Positions 7,895 through 17,503 of a stretch of 57,526 nt of DNA are shown piece by piece. Numbering within the stretch: the stretch's first letter is position 1; each line of letters begins with the position of its first letter. Both the position numbers and the translations under genes were made by a program. Below the pieces are notes generated by a model. That model searched no databases. It was given only the letters and a program-made list of their open reading frames with translations, and was not told the DNA's origin. Source of the stretch: JAWOFN01 sp046497505 [NCBI: bacterium] (GTDB lineage: Bacteria > Blakebacterota > Blakebacteria > Blakebacterales); contig JAWOFN010000122.1 of the NCBI GenBank assembly GCA_046497505.1, positions 1 to 57,526 of the forward strand, given 5' to 3'.

Positions 7895-9109
7895 ATGCCC
7901 AAGAAGCGTAAGCGCGGACGATGGATCCTGCTGGGGCTGCTCGCCCTGGCCGCGGTCATCGCGTTCAGCCTGGTGTCGGGGGGGCCCGAGTCGGCGGCGA
8001 GCGTCGAGCCGGTGCGGGTGGAGCGGGGCGCCGTGGTGAGACGCCTGGCGGAGACCGGCACGGTGGAGATGGACCGCACGGTGGAGGTGAAGAGCCAGGT
8101 GGCGGGGCGGATCCGGGTGCTCCACGCGGACGTGGGAGACACGGTACGGGCGGGAGAGCTCCTGGCGGTCATCGAGCCGGACCCGGACAAGGCGCTGCAG
8201 CTCTCGGGGAAGCGGGCCGCGGTGACCCGGGCCGAGATGGACCTGGCGGAGCAGCGCCGGCTCCTGGAGCAGAAACGCCAGAACCACGCCGACGGCATCG
8301 TGAGCCGGGAGGAGCTGGAGAAGGCCGAGTACCAGTTCCGGCTGGCCGAGATCGGCCTGGAGCAGCAGCGCCTGGAGCTGCAGATCCTGGAGCGCGAGGT
8401 GCGGGCCCAGGTCGAGGCGGTGGGCGCCACCGAGGAGAGTCTCCTCTTCGAGGATTACGAGATCTACGCCCCCATGGGGGGCATCGTGACCGTGAGACCG
8501 GTGGAGGAGGGAGAGCTGGTCACCTCCGCGGTCTCCATGAACCAGGGCGCGGGCCTCTTCACCGTGGGGGACCCCTCCCGCCTCATCGTGAAGGTCCAGA
8601 TCTCCGAGGTGGACGTCGGCGAGGCGGCGGTGGGGATGCCCGCCGAGGTCCAGGTGGAGGCGCTCCCGGGGAAGACGTTCATGGGGCGGCTCCGCCAGGT
8701 GGTACCCACCGGCAGCATCAAGTCGGGCTCCAGCGTGGTCACCTTCGACGCGGAGGTCGAGATCCTCGAGGCGGACCGCCGCCTGCGTTCGGGCATGACC
8801 GCCGACGTGGATATCATCATCGGCCGCAGGCAGGACGCGCTCTGGCTCCCGGTGGAGGCGGTGGGCGAGGTCTTCGCCCGGGACGCCGAGGGGAGTCCCA
8901 CCGAGGAGGTGGAGCGCAGGGTGGTCTTCGTCCGGGAAGGGGAGGGGTGGACGGAGCGGACGGTGGAGACCGGCCTGCAGAGCAACTCACGCATCCAGGT
9001 CCTCTCCGGCCTGGAAGAGGGCACCGAGGTGCACCCGGAGGCCCAGACCCGTCTCGAGGACCGCGCGGAAGCCGCTTCCGCCGGCCCCCGGTCCCGCCGG
9101 GGACGCTGA
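7895..9109 (+). CDS. MacA/HlyD-type periplasmic adaptor (membrane fusion protein)
   Basis: Adaptor linking an inner-membrane ABC permease to the outer membrane in tripartite export. A basic N-terminus (MPKKRKRGR) is followed by one membrane helix (ILLGLLALAAVIAFSLV). The first half of the lipoyl domain (VEVKSQVAGRIRVLHADVGD) precedes an alpha-helical hairpin of about residues 100-170 rich in Gln/Glu/Leu. The lipoyl second half (YEIYAPMGGIVTVRPV), then beta-barrel (VQISEVDVGEAAVGMPAEV) and membrane-proximal domains follow. It ends 3 nt before the MacB-like permease, so the two are translationally linked. The C-terminus is basic (SRRGR). Confidence 0.88.
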   Translation: MPKKRKRGRWILLGLLALAAVIAFSLVSGGPESAASVEPVRVERGAVVRRLAETGTVEMDRTVEVKSQVAGRIRVLHADVGDTVRAGELLAVIEPDPDKALQLSGKRAAVTRAEMDLAEQRRLLEQKRQNHADGIVSREELEKAEYQFRLAEIGLEQQRLELQILEREVRAQVEAVGATEESLLFEDYEIYAPMGGIVTVRPVEEGELVTSAVSMNQGAGLFTVGDPSRLIVKVQISEVDVGEAAVGMPAEVQVEALPGKTFMGRLRQVVPTGSIKSGSSVVTFDAEVEILEADRRLRSGMTADVDIIIGRRQDALWLPVEAVGEVFARDAEGSPTEEVERRVVFVREGEGWTERTVETGLQSNSRIQVLSGLEEGTEVHPEAQTRLEDRAEAASAGPRSRRGR

Positions 9110-9112
9110 GCC

Positions 9113-10342
9113 GTGAACATCCTCGAACCGATCATGGTGGGGCTGGACCAGCTCCGCTCCAACAAGCTCCGATCCTTCCTCACCCTGCTGGGTCTGCTCA
9201 TCGGCGTGGCGAGCGTGACGGGCATCGTGAGCCTGGCCGAGGGGCTGCGTACCCGGATCACCGAGGAGCTGGACCAGATGGGGGGCGCCAGCCTCATCAT
9301 GGTCAGCAATCCCCGCGCCTGGTACCGGGACGACGACGGGCGGTGGGTGCGCACCACGCACGACGAGCACCTGGTGCTGGACGACGTGGACCGCATCCTG
9401 GCCGAGGTGGAGGGGATCCGTTCGGCGCTCCCCCAGGGCGGCACGAGCGGGCGCTTCACCCGGGGGAAGGCCTTCACGAACGGCTCGGTCACCGGGACCA
9501 TGATGGGCTTCCAGGAGGCCATGGACTGGCACGTCGAGGAGGGGCGCTTCATCAGCCGGACCGACCTGGACAAAACGCGCCCGGTCATCGTGCTGGGGAA
9601 GACCCTGGCGGAGGACCTCTTCGGGGCCGCCGACCCGGTGGGACGGGAGGTGAAACTGAACGGGGAGCGCTTCGACGTCATCGGGGTCATGGAGGAGAAA
9701 CGGGTCTTCGAGCAGGACTTCGGGGAGCAGGCGGTCATGCCCATCACCACCCTGCAGCGCCGGCTCACCGGCCAGGACCGGCTGGGGGCCATCCAGGTGC
9801 GGGCGGCCCTGGACGCCGACCCGGAGAGGGTGGTGGCGGACATCCGGCGGACCCTGGAGCGCTACCACCGCAAGGGGGAGGACTTCCAGGTGGAGTCCGC
9901 CGGGGCGCAGATCGAGGAGATGAACAGCATCATCCTCATCATGAAGCTGGTCGGGGGCGGTATCGCCGGCATCTCCCTGCTGGTGGGGGGCATCGGTATC
10001 ATGAACATCATGCTGGTCTCGGTCACCGAGCGGACCAAGGAGGTGGGGATCCGCAAGGCGGTGGGAGCGAAGTCGGGCCACATCCTGGTGCAGTTCCTGC
10101 TCGAGTCGATGGTCCTGGCCATGGTGGGGGGCGCGCTGGGGATCGCCGGGGGGTGGCTGCTGGGCTCCGGGCTCGCAGCGGTCATCTCCAACCTCTCGGG
10201 ACAGGCCTTCCCCGCGGTGATCAGCCCCGCGGCGGCCATCGGGGCGGTGGTGTTCTCCGGGATGATCGGCGTCTTCTTCGGCGTCTACCCGGCCGTCCGT
10301 GCCTCCCGGCTGGACCCGGTGGACGCGCTGCGCTACGAGTAG
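9113..10342 (+). CDS. MacB/FtsX-type ABC transporter permease
   Basis: Type VII ABC permease of 409 aa. One N-terminal helix (SFLTLLGLLIGVASVTGIVSL) is followed by a MacB-type periplasmic core domain (about residues 45-265). The FtsX domain begins at LVGGGIAGISLLVGGIGIMN, with the coupling helix VTERTKEVGIRKAVGAKSG, and ends with PAVRASRLDPVDALRYE, a sequence typical of MacB-like proteins. Start is the GTG at 9113. Unlike E. coli MacB there is no fused ATPase domain, and no separate MacB-type ATPase gene adjoins it, so the ATPase must be encoded elsewhere. Likely substrates are lipoproteins, peptides or drugs. Confidence 0.88.
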   Translation: MNILEPIMVGLDQLRSNKLRSFLTLLGLLIGVASVTGIVSLAEGLRTRITEELDQMGGASLIMVSNPRAWYRDDDGRWVRTTHDEHLVLDDVDRILAEVEGIRSALPQGGTSGRFTRGKAFTNGSVTGTMMGFQEAMDWHVEEGRFISRTDLDKTRPVIVLGKTLAEDLFGAADPVGREVKLNGERFDVIGVMEEKRVFEQDFGEQAVMPITTLQRRLTGQDRLGAIQVRAALDADPERVVADIRRTLERYHRKGEDFQVESAGAQIEEMNSIILIMKLVGGGIAGISLLVGGIGIMNIMLVSVTERTKEVGIRKAVGAKSGHILVQFLLESMVLAMVGGALGIAGGWLLGSGLAAVISNLSGQAFPAVISPAAAIGAVVFSGMIGVFFGVYPAVRASRLDPVDALRYE

Positions 10343-10388
10343 TAAGTAATAGACAGACCCCGCGGTATCCTCGGCGCAGCGGAGACCC

Positions 10389-11321
10389 ATGGACCTGATC
10401 CTCGTGTTCGGCGGTGTAGTGGCCCTCTATGCAGGGGGGGAGGCCCTGGTACGGGGGGCGGTGCGCCTCGCGGGCGTGCTGGGCGTCCGACCCCTGATCA
10501 TCGGCCTCACCGTGGTGGCCTTCGGCACCTCCAGTCCCGAGCTGGCCGCTTCGGTCACCGCAGCCCTCACCGGGGCGCACGAGGTCGTGCTGGGGAACGT
10601 GGTGGGTTCCAACATCATGAACATCGGCCTGGTCCTGGGCCTCACCGCCCTGGTCTATCCCCTCTCGGCCCGTCTCACCGTCGTCCGCAGGGAGGTCCCG
10701 GTGATGGTGGCGGTGGGGCTCCTCCCCCTGCTGGTGGCCCGGGACGGGGTGATCGGGAGGCTGGAGGGGCTGATCCTGGTCCTGCTCCTGGCCGTCTACC
10801 TGCTGCTCCTCTACCGCGAGAGCAGGATGCCCGAGGAGGCCGCCGAGTTCGTGGAGGAGTACGCCCCGGGTGGCCGGGGGGTCCTGTTCGCGCTGGCGGC
10901 CGTCGCGGCAGGGGCCGTACTCCTGGTGGTGGGGGCCCGGTGGCTGGTGGAGGGGGGGGTGAACCTGGCCCGGACCGTGGGCGTCTCGGAACGGGTCATC
11001 GGGCTGACGCTGGTGGCCTTCGGGACGAGCCTGCCGGAACTTGCCAGCGCCATGGTGGCGGCGGTCAAGCAGGAGGCGGACATCGTCCTGGGGAACCTGA
11101 TCGGCTCCTCCATCTTCAACATCCTGGCCATCCTGGGCCTCACTTCGATGGTGCGTCCCGTCCTGACCGAGTACGCCGTGGTGGTGCCCGACATCCTCGT
11201 CATGACCGCCTTCGGCCTGCTCGCCCTGCCGATGCTCCATACCCGGAAGAGGCTGGACCGGTGGGAGGGAGGGGTGCTGGCAGCCGGGTATCTGCTCTAT
11301 CTCGTGTGGCTGCTGGGGTGA
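10389..11321 (+). CDS. Calcium/sodium antiporter (CaCA family, YrbG-like)
   Basis: Cation exchanger of the inner membrane with the duplicated alpha-repeats of the CaCA superfamily: TVVAFGTSSPELAASVTAAL with VVLGNVVGSNIMNIGLVLGL (residues about 38-82), and TLVAFGTSLPELASAMVAAV with DIVLGNLIGSSIFNILAILGL (about 205-250). The SPE and LPE acidic residues in the two repeats are the ion-coordinating glutamates. A short soluble loop (residues about 140-160) separates the halves. At 310 aa it is the usual bacterial length. It ends 6 bp from the convergent fusion gene. Confidence 0.92.
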   Translation: MDLILVFGGVVALYAGGEALVRGAVRLAGVLGVRPLIIGLTVVAFGTSSPELAASVTAALTGAHEVVLGNVVGSNIMNIGLVLGLTALVYPLSARLTVVRREVPVMVAVGLLPLLVARDGVIGRLEGLILVLLLAVYLLLLYRESRMPEEAAEFVEEYAPGGRGVLFALAAVAAGAVLLVVGARWLVEGGVNLARTVGVSERVIGLTLVAFGTSLPELASAMVAAVKQEADIVLGNLIGSSIFNILAILGLTSMVRPVLTEYAVVVPDILVMTAFGLLALPMLHTRKRLDRWEGGVLAAGYLLYLVWLLG

Positions 11322-11327
11322 GGTGCC

Positions 11328-14300
11328 TCAGAAGAGGAGGGTGAGGAGCAGGCCCTGCCCCCCGGGACCGTCCTCCCAGAAGCGCTGCCGGTACCAGGCG
11401 TACTCCACGACGAAGGGGAGCGCCAGGGTCAGGCGCAGGCTCATGCCCGCCGAACCCAGGGGGCCCAGTCGACCCCCTCTCCAGCCGGTCTCCGCCGCCT
11501 CGGCGTAGAATGCGAGCTGCAGGGGCCATCCCGACTGCTCGAACATGCGGAGGGGGGGGATCCCCATGATCTCGAGGGGCTGGAGCCGCAGCTCGGTGTT
11601 CCCCAGCACGTACGACGAGCCGTACAGGCTGTAGAGGTCCCAGTAGCCCCTCAGGAAGAGGCCTCCCCCCAGGAAGAAGAACTCCGGCTCGGTACCCGTG
11701 CTGTACCCGCCGGCGGCACGTCCCGCCAGGACCGCGTGCCGGTGGAGGGGCAGGTACCCGCGGACGTCTCCCACCAGGTAGCGGGTGAAGGTGCTGAAGC
11801 CGTCGGATACGTTGAAGATGTGGTCGTAGAAGGCACTGAACACCCATCCCCGACGGGGGCCCTGGGGACTCCAGGTGCTCACGTCCCGGGTGTAGGCCAC
11901 CCCCACCTCCACCTCCCGGAAGGAGACGGTACCGTCCACGGTGCCCAGGCTGCGCCGCTCGGTGGCAGCGCCCAGCACCAAGTCCATGTCGGTGAACTGG
12001 CTGAAGGGGAGGTTGAAGTGGGTGTTCAGTCCGGCCCGCTCCCGGAGGTAGAAGTCGGCGCGGGCGTAGTTGAAGTAGACCCCGCTGGTACGGTAGACCG
12101 AACCTCCCCACTTCACCCGCTGCTTCTGGTTCCAGTAGGTGGCGACCCAGGAGAGGTCGTCCAGTCCCTCCCGCGGTCCGTTCCATACCGCCGCCCCCAG
12201 GATGTGCTCTCCCAGCAGGTCGCTGAAGCGTACCTCGGTACCGAACACCGCCGCGTTATAGGCCCTGTAGCCGCCGAACTCGCTGCTGGCCCAGAAGTCG
12301 TCCAGGCTGAAGCGGGGGGTGTAGGGGCGGCTGGGCATCTCCACGTCGGCGAACGCGTCGGCGGTGGGGACCTCGTCGGCACCCCACGCACGCTCCACCC
12401 ATCCCGGACCCGCAGCCGCCGGGAGCCCGACCCCGATGGCCACCGAGTCAGCGGCGGACGGGCCGATACGCGGTTCCTGCAGGGTGACCGGTACCTTGAA
12501 GAGCTTGAACTCCTCCTGGTCGAACCCGGAGACCAGCAGGGTGTCCGGGTTCACCATGGCGGGGGCGAAGACCCCGGTGGCTACATCCGTGACCTGACGG
12601 ATCCCCCGATCCTCACTCCAGCAGTAGATGTTGCTGGCACCCGAGGCGTCGGACTGGAAGAAGAGGGTCCGCCCGTCCAGCGAGAAGGCGGGGTTCCGCT
12701 CGCTTCCGACCCCGTCGGTGAGCTGGGTGAGCTCCCCGCTGGAGGTATCCAGTACGAAGAGGTGATAGCGGAAGTCGTCGGGGGATGAGGCCCGGTCGCT
12801 GGCGAAGTAGATCCGCCCCTCCGCCCAGGTCGGGGTCTGGTCGCTTGCCAGGTCGTGGGTGAGCCGTTCGGGGGGAGCACTCTCCTCCAGGCGGGCCAGG
12901 TAGATGTCCTGCATGCCGTCCAGCCCCAGGCCGGAGAAGACGATGCGGTCCTCGCTCCCGGCGAACTTCACCCCGGAGATGCTCACCAAATCCCCGGGGG
13001 AGGGGTCGAAGGCGATGCGGAGCCTCCCCTCCCGGACCAGCGTCCCGTCACCGCGGCGGCGGATGTCCTGCAGGTAGACCACGTCCCGGCTCCGCTTCTT
13101 GGCGGTGAAGGCCGCCCGGTAACGCTCGCCGCCCAGGTACCGGATGTCCCCCCCCTCGCTGAGCAGGTGGAGGCTCTCCACCTCGGCGGTGTTGTCGGTG
13201 ACCAGCTGGAGCCGGTGTCCCGTCTCCAGGTCCAGGGCCATGAGTTCGTAGACGAAGTTGCCCCGGTACGCCTTGTAGAGGGCGAGACGCCCGTCGGAGG
13301 AGACGGTGGGCCACAGCTCGGTGGCGCCTTCCCCCACCGGTACCAGCTCCTCCATGCGGGTGCGCCCCTCCAGCCAGGGGGTGTAGTGGGCCCGCAGGTC
13401 GGTGTGCCACTGGTCGCTGAGCTCCTTCATCTCCAGGCCGTACCACCACTCGGTGAGGTTCTCGAAGCTGAGCAGCCGGTAGGCCCGCTTCTCGTACTCC
13501 TCCTTCTGGCGTCGGACGACCTTCTCCACGCTGGTCCCGTCGATAGTGGTGGAGACCCCCTCCTCCGGACGGTAGACGCCCAGCCGGTGGTCGGCCTCCA
13601 CGATCCGGTACCACTTCTCATCCAGGCGGATGTTCTCCGCCGATGCGACCAGCTCGGAGACCGACTCCCCCCCCAGGCTGTCCGCCAGCCCGGAGGAGGT
13701 ACGGGCCCGCCAGCCGCGGTCGGTCTCCACCACCTCGTACTCGGTGCCCCCCACGTAGACGAAGGGGGGGTCGAAGTAGCCCACACCCGGGTTCAGGGGA
13801 TCGTAGGTCTCCATGTCCCGCTTGCGGAGGAAGTTGAAGCTGTTGCGGTTCGGGAAGAGATGATGCCAGTTCGAGAGCATCCCGTGGACGTGGTCTGCGC
13901 CCCACCGGGCCCCCATGTACTGCAGCAGGGCGTGTCCGAACTTGTAGACCCTCACGTAGCCGGCGTAGAGGCGCATCTCCCGGGTGGTGGGGAGCTCCTC
14001 GTGGATGATGGCGTCCCGGATGTACATCTCCGTCTCCCGGTCGAGCCTGTGCTCCCCGGTGGCCGGGTCCCTGCCCGCCGACTCGAACTCCGCCAGCCCC
14101 TCGCTGAACCAGAGGGTGGGCATGATCTTCGAGGTGTCGTGGATGTTGTGGGCTTTGAAGGTGTGCTTGAGCTTGTGGATCATGTGGGCGTGGGCGTTCT
14201 CGTGCTCCAGTACGTGCCGGAAGTCACGGTTGCTCCCCGTGTAGGGGAAGACCACCCGTCCCTTGATGAACTCGGTGAAACCCCCCAGGCCCTCCGGGAT

Positions 14301-14744
14301 GTCCTGGGCGATGGTGTGGGTCTGCTGGAAGGTGTGGTGGGAGGTGTAGATGATCTTCGGGATGCGCTTGTCCTCGGTGTAGGTCTGCAGGTCGTAGTCG
14401 TAGTCGGCCTGCAGCACCTCGTCGCTCTCCCGTGCCATCCGGTAGGCCAGCCGTGCGGCCGGCTCGGCCCGGTGGTAGTAGTAGAGGGTGCTCCTGGGGA
14501 GCTGGGCGGCCCGCCACTCCAGGTTCCACCAGTTCACCTTGTTCCGGTTCCAGGTGAACATAAGGGGCCAGCGGTCACCCATGTACCGGGGAGGAGGCTG
14601 TACCTCCAGGCTCAAGCCGGTGGGGCTCCCCGGTCCCCCGTTCTGGGCCAGGGCCCCCTCCCCGCCGGGAGCCGCCGTCAGCAGGAACGTCAGGGCCCCT
14701 AAGAGTATGGAGCGGGGAAGGTGTCTCGTCCGATCTTCTCTCAT
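11328..14744 (-). CDS. Exported metallopeptidase / TolB-like propeller / Omp85-type barrel fusion protein
   Basis: The 1138-aa product starts at the ATG at 14744 with a signal peptide (cleavage near GALAQ). Residues about 60-240 resemble gluzincin peptidase MA: HENAH (HEXXH) at about 181-185 and WFSEGLAEFE about 30 residues later, supplying the third zinc-ligand Glu. Residues about 470-770 hold PD40/TolB propeller repeats (FSLDGRTLFFQSD, GRIYFASDRASS). From about residue 810 the protein is amphipathic beta-barrel: FFLGGGLFLRGYWDLYSL matches the L6-loop (V/L)RGY motif of Omp85/D15 barrels, GNTELRLQPL follows, and the chain ends in the terminal Phe typical of outer-membrane barrels. No POTRA repeats are visible. 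Function unknown; a surface or periplasmic protease anchored by its own barrel is my inference. Confidence 0.8.
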   Translation of the reverse strand: MREDRTRHLPRSILLGALTFLLTAAPGGEGALAQNGGPGSPTGLSLEVQPPPRYMGDRWPLMFTWNRNKVNWWNLEWRAAQLPRSTLYYYHRAEPAARLAYRMARESDEVLQADYDYDLQTYTEDKRIPKIIYTSHHTFQQTHTIAQDIPEGLGGFTEFIKGRVVFPYTGSNRDFRHVLEHENAHAHMIHKLKHTFKAHNIHDTSKIMPTLWFSEGLAEFESAGRDPATGEHRLDRETEMYIRDAIIHEELPTTREMRLYAGYVRVYKFGHALLQYMGARWGADHVHGMLSNWHHLFPNRNSFNFLRKRDMETYDPLNPGVGYFDPPFVYVGGTEYEVVETDRGWRARTSSGLADSLGGESVSELVASAENIRLDEKWYRIVEADHRLGVYRPEEGVSTTIDGTSVEKVVRRQKEEYEKRAYRLLSFENLTEWWYGLEMKELSDQWHTDLRAHYTPWLEGRTRMEELVPVGEGATELWPTVSSDGRLALYKAYRGNFVYELMALDLETGHRLQLVTDNTAEVESLHLLSEGGDIRYLGGERYRAAFTAKKRSRDVVYLQDIRRRGDGTLVREGRLRIAFDPSPGDLVSISGVKFAGSEDRIVFSGLGLDGMQDIYLARLEESAPPERLTHDLASDQTPTWAEGRIYFASDRASSPDDFRYHLFVLDTSSGELTQLTDGVGSERNPAFSLDGRTLFFQSDASGASNIYCWSEDRGIRQVTDVATGVFAPAMVNPDTLLVSGFDQEEFKLFKVPVTLQEPRIGPSAADSVAIGVGLPAAAGPGWVERAWGADEVPTADAFADVEMPSRPYTPRFSLDDFWASSEFGGYRAYNAAVFGTEVRFSDLLGEHILGAAVWNGPREGLDDLSWVATYWNQKQRVKWGGSVYRTSGVYFNYARADFYLRERAGLNTHFNLPFSQFTDMDLVLGAATERRSLGTVDGTVSFREVEVGVAYTRDVSTWSPQGPRRGWVFSAFYDHIFNVSDGFSTFTRYLVGDVRGYLPLHRHAVLAGRAAGGYSTGTEPEFFFLGGGLFLRGYWDLYSLYGSSYVLGNTELRLQPLEIMGIPPLRMFEQSGWPLQLAFYAEAAETGWRGGRLGPLGSAGMSLRLTLALPFVVEYAWYRQRFWEDGPGGQGLLLTLLF

Positions 14745-14949
14745 GATCACCGTCGGGGGCGGGTTAGGGTGAGGGGCCGCACGGTCCGGTCCTTCCCGGG
14801 TCGGTGGTGTGACGTCCGGGAAGTACGGAGCATTTACACCCCGGTCCTCTATCCTGCACAATATGCAGGGGGGAGGCGGCAGGACAAGACGTCATGCCGG
14901 GCGGTCCCTCCCCGACGGTTCGACGGTCACCAGGGAGAGGACGATTCCC

Positions 14950-17487
14950 ATGGGTCGGGAGAAGAGCGGGCGGAAGAGGAGCGGTCCCGGGCGGAAGGCC
15001 CGGCGTATCGGGACCTTCTTCTATGCGGGGGGGATCGCGGGGCTGGCCGCGGCGGCGGCCGCCCTCTGGCTCTCCGCCTGCATACAGTACAGACCCATCC
15101 CCTCCCGGCTCGAGCTCCCGGGGCTCCGGGAGCCGGTGGAGCTGCTCCAGGACGGTACGGGGACCTGGCACATCCGGGGGGAGGACTGGCACGACGTGCT
15201 CTTCGTGCAGGGATGGCTGCACGCCAGGGACCGGATGTGGCAGATGGAGGCGGGCCGGCTGGCGGGCCGGGGCCGCCTGGCGGAGCTGGCGGGGTCCTCG
15301 GCCCTCCCGGCGGACCGCCTCATGCGCACCCTCGACCTGGCCGGGGCGGCACGCGGCGAGGTGGAGCGGCTCGACCCGGAGATACGCGGGCGGCTGCAGG
15401 CCTACGTGGACGGGGTGAACCGGGCCCTCTCCGGCCCCGGGGCCCGCAGGGCCCCCGAACTGGTCCTGCTGGGCTGGGAGCCGGAGCCGTGGTCGCTGGA
15501 GGACTCCGCCGTCCTCGTCTCGCTGCTGAGCGTGACCCTCTCCTCCAACTGGGTGCAGGAGGCGGTACGGGCGGCCCTCGAGGCGGAGTTCGACCCGGCG
15601 GAGGTCGCGCTGCTGCTGCCGGATGACCGGGAGGGCCCCTGGGTGATCCGGGAGGGAGAGCGGGGGGGAGGGGATCCGCGTTTCTGGACCCGACTCGCAC
15701 GGGCGGGCAGGGAGGCGCTGGCCCTGGTCGGCGCGTCCGGGCCCGGCCAGGGTTCGGACGCCTGGGTCGCCGGGCCGGCGAGGACCCGGAGCGGCGGAGC
15801 GATGCTGGCCAACGATCCCCACCTGGGGATACAGGTCCCCAGCCTCTGGTCGAGCGTGGGACTGCACCCGCCGGGCCGTCACCTGGTGGGGGTGAGCCTC
15901 CCGGGGCTGCCCGGTGTGGTCATCGGACGCACTCCCCGCTTCGCCTGGGGCCTGACCAACACCATGGGGGACAACCAGGACCTCTACATCGAACGCCCGG
16001 CCCCCGAGCGGCCGGACCACTATCTGATCGAGGGGCGGGAGCTGCCCTTCGCGACCCGGCAGGAGACGCTGGAGGTGCGCTGGGGTGAAGAGGAGGTCCT
16101 CACCCTGCGGAGCACCGTCCACGGTCCGGTCATCAACCACATCGTGGACGCCGCGGCGGGGTTCAAGGAGGAGGCGGCCTCGGGTGAGAGCCTGGCCGGG
16201 GGAGGTCCCGCCGAAGGGGCGGCGGGATGGGCGGAAGGAGCTCCCCCGGTGAGCCTGCGCTGGGCCGGGAGGGAGGCGGGGAACGAGCTGACGGCCCTGG
16301 CCCTGCTGCTGGAGGCCCGGGGTCTGGAGGACCTGCGCGCCGCCTTCCGCCATTTCGGCAGCCCGGGTCAGAACGTGCTCTATGCCGACGAGGAGGGGCG
16401 GATCGCCTACCAGTTCACCGGGGTCCTGCCGGTCCGGGAGGGGTGGGACGGCTCCCGGCCGGTCCCGGGGTGGGACGGGGAGCACGAATGGGAGGGGTGG
16501 ATCCCCTACGAGGAGCTCCCCGCCCTCACCGACCCGGACCGGGGATACCTGGCCAGCGCCAACAACCGCCCCCTCCCTGCGGGAGAGGGGCCCCTGCTGG
16601 CCCGCTGGTTCATGCCCCCCCACCGAGCGCGGCGCATCGAGACGCTCCTGGAGGCCCGGGGAGACCACGATGTCGAGAGCTTCACATCGATGCAGCGGGA
16701 CGTGGTGAGCGTGGGGGCGGGGGAGATCCTGGGCGACCTCAGGCGGCTGGGCCCCACCGGGCCCTCGGGCCGGAGGGCCCTCCGGTCCCTTGAGGGATGG
16801 GACGGGTCGGTGACCCGATACGGACCGTCCGCCCTCTACGAGGCGTTCCTGGCCCGCATCTTCCCCCTGGTCCTCCGGGACGACCTCGGGGAGGCCCTCT
16901 ACGAGGACTGGCTGGCGATGCAGTCCTTCTACGACGGCCGCTACCCGGTCCTGCGCCGTCTGCTGGCCGACCCGGATGCCTCCTGGTGGGACGACCGGCA
17001 GACCGCGGATGCGGTGGAGGGGGCGGCCGAGGTCGTGGAGCGGGCGTGGGAGGAGGCGCTGGAGGAGGTGGAGGGGCGATTCGGTCCCGATCCCTCCCGC
17101 TGGGAGTGGGGACGGATGCACCGGGTGGTCTTCCGCCACCCGGCGGCCCGCTTCTGGCCCCTCACGGCCCTCATGAACCGCGGTCCCTTCCCCATGGAGG
17201 GGGACAACGAGACCCTCTACAACAGCCACTGGCTCCTGGGGGACCCCTACGGGACCACGGTGGGGAGCAGCTGGCGGCACGTGGTGGACTTCGGTCGGGA
17301 TGGCGGGGCGTGGCAGATCCTCCCCACCGGGAACACCGGCCATTTCCTCGCCCCGGGTTATGACGACCAGATCGAGGAATGGCTGGAGGGCACCCTGCGG
17401 CCGGCCCCCACCACCTGGGGCGAGGCGGAGGCGGACCTCACCCGGAGGGTGGAGCTGCTGCCGCCGGAGGGAGGGGGAGGGCGCTGA
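14950..17487 (+). CDS. Penicillin acylase family lipoprotein (Ntn hydrolase)
   Basis: Self-processing amidase cleaving N-acyl groups from amides such as N-acyl-homoserine lactones, penicillins or N-acyl amino acids. The 845-aa precursor starts at the ATG at 14950 (MGREKSGRKRSG), with a basic n-region, hydrophobic stretch and a lipobox-like LSAC near residue 44. The alpha-chain includes GWLHARDRMWQME. The autocatalytic site is GQGSDAWV, with Ser269 as the predicted N-terminal nucleophile after cleavage; NDPHLG and the beta-chain segments STVHGPVINH and YLASANNRP are family landmarks. Near the end are NRGPFPMEGDNETLYN and ILPTGNTGHF. It is divergent from the fusion-protein gene (205 bp gap, no promoter I trust). 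Substrate not deducible. Confidence 0.9.
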   Translation: MGREKSGRKRSGPGRKARRIGTFFYAGGIAGLAAAAAALWLSACIQYRPIPSRLELPGLREPVELLQDGTGTWHIRGEDWHDVLFVQGWLHARDRMWQMEAGRLAGRGRLAELAGSSALPADRLMRTLDLAGAARGEVERLDPEIRGRLQAYVDGVNRALSGPGARRAPELVLLGWEPEPWSLEDSAVLVSLLSVTLSSNWVQEAVRAALEAEFDPAEVALLLPDDREGPWVIREGERGGGDPRFWTRLARAGREALALVGASGPGQGSDAWVAGPARTRSGGAMLANDPHLGIQVPSLWSSVGLHPPGRHLVGVSLPGLPGVVIGRTPRFAWGLTNTMGDNQDLYIERPAPERPDHYLIEGRELPFATRQETLEVRWGEEEVLTLRSTVHGPVINHIVDAAAGFKEEAASGESLAGGGPAEGAAGWAEGAPPVSLRWAGREAGNELTALALLLEARGLEDLRAAFRHFGSPGQNVLYADEEGRIAYQFTGVLPVREGWDGSRPVPGWDGEHEWEGWIPYEELPALTDPDRGYLASANNRPLPAGEGPLLARWFMPPHRARRIETLLEARGDHDVESFTSMQRDVVSVGAGEILGDLRRLGPTGPSGRRALRSLEGWDGSVTRYGPSALYEAFLARIFPLVLRDDLGEALYEDWLAMQSFYDGRYPVLRRLLADPDASWWDDRQTADAVEGAAEVVERAWEEALEEVEGRFGPDPSRWEWGRMHRVVFRHPAARFWPLTALMNRGPFPMEGDNETLYNSHWLLGDPYGTTVGSSWRHVVDFGRDGGAWQILPTGNTGHFLAPGYDDQIEEWLEGTLRPAPTTWGEAEADLTRRVELLPPEGGGGR

Positions 17488-17503
17488 GGTACCTGCTGCC
17501 CGC

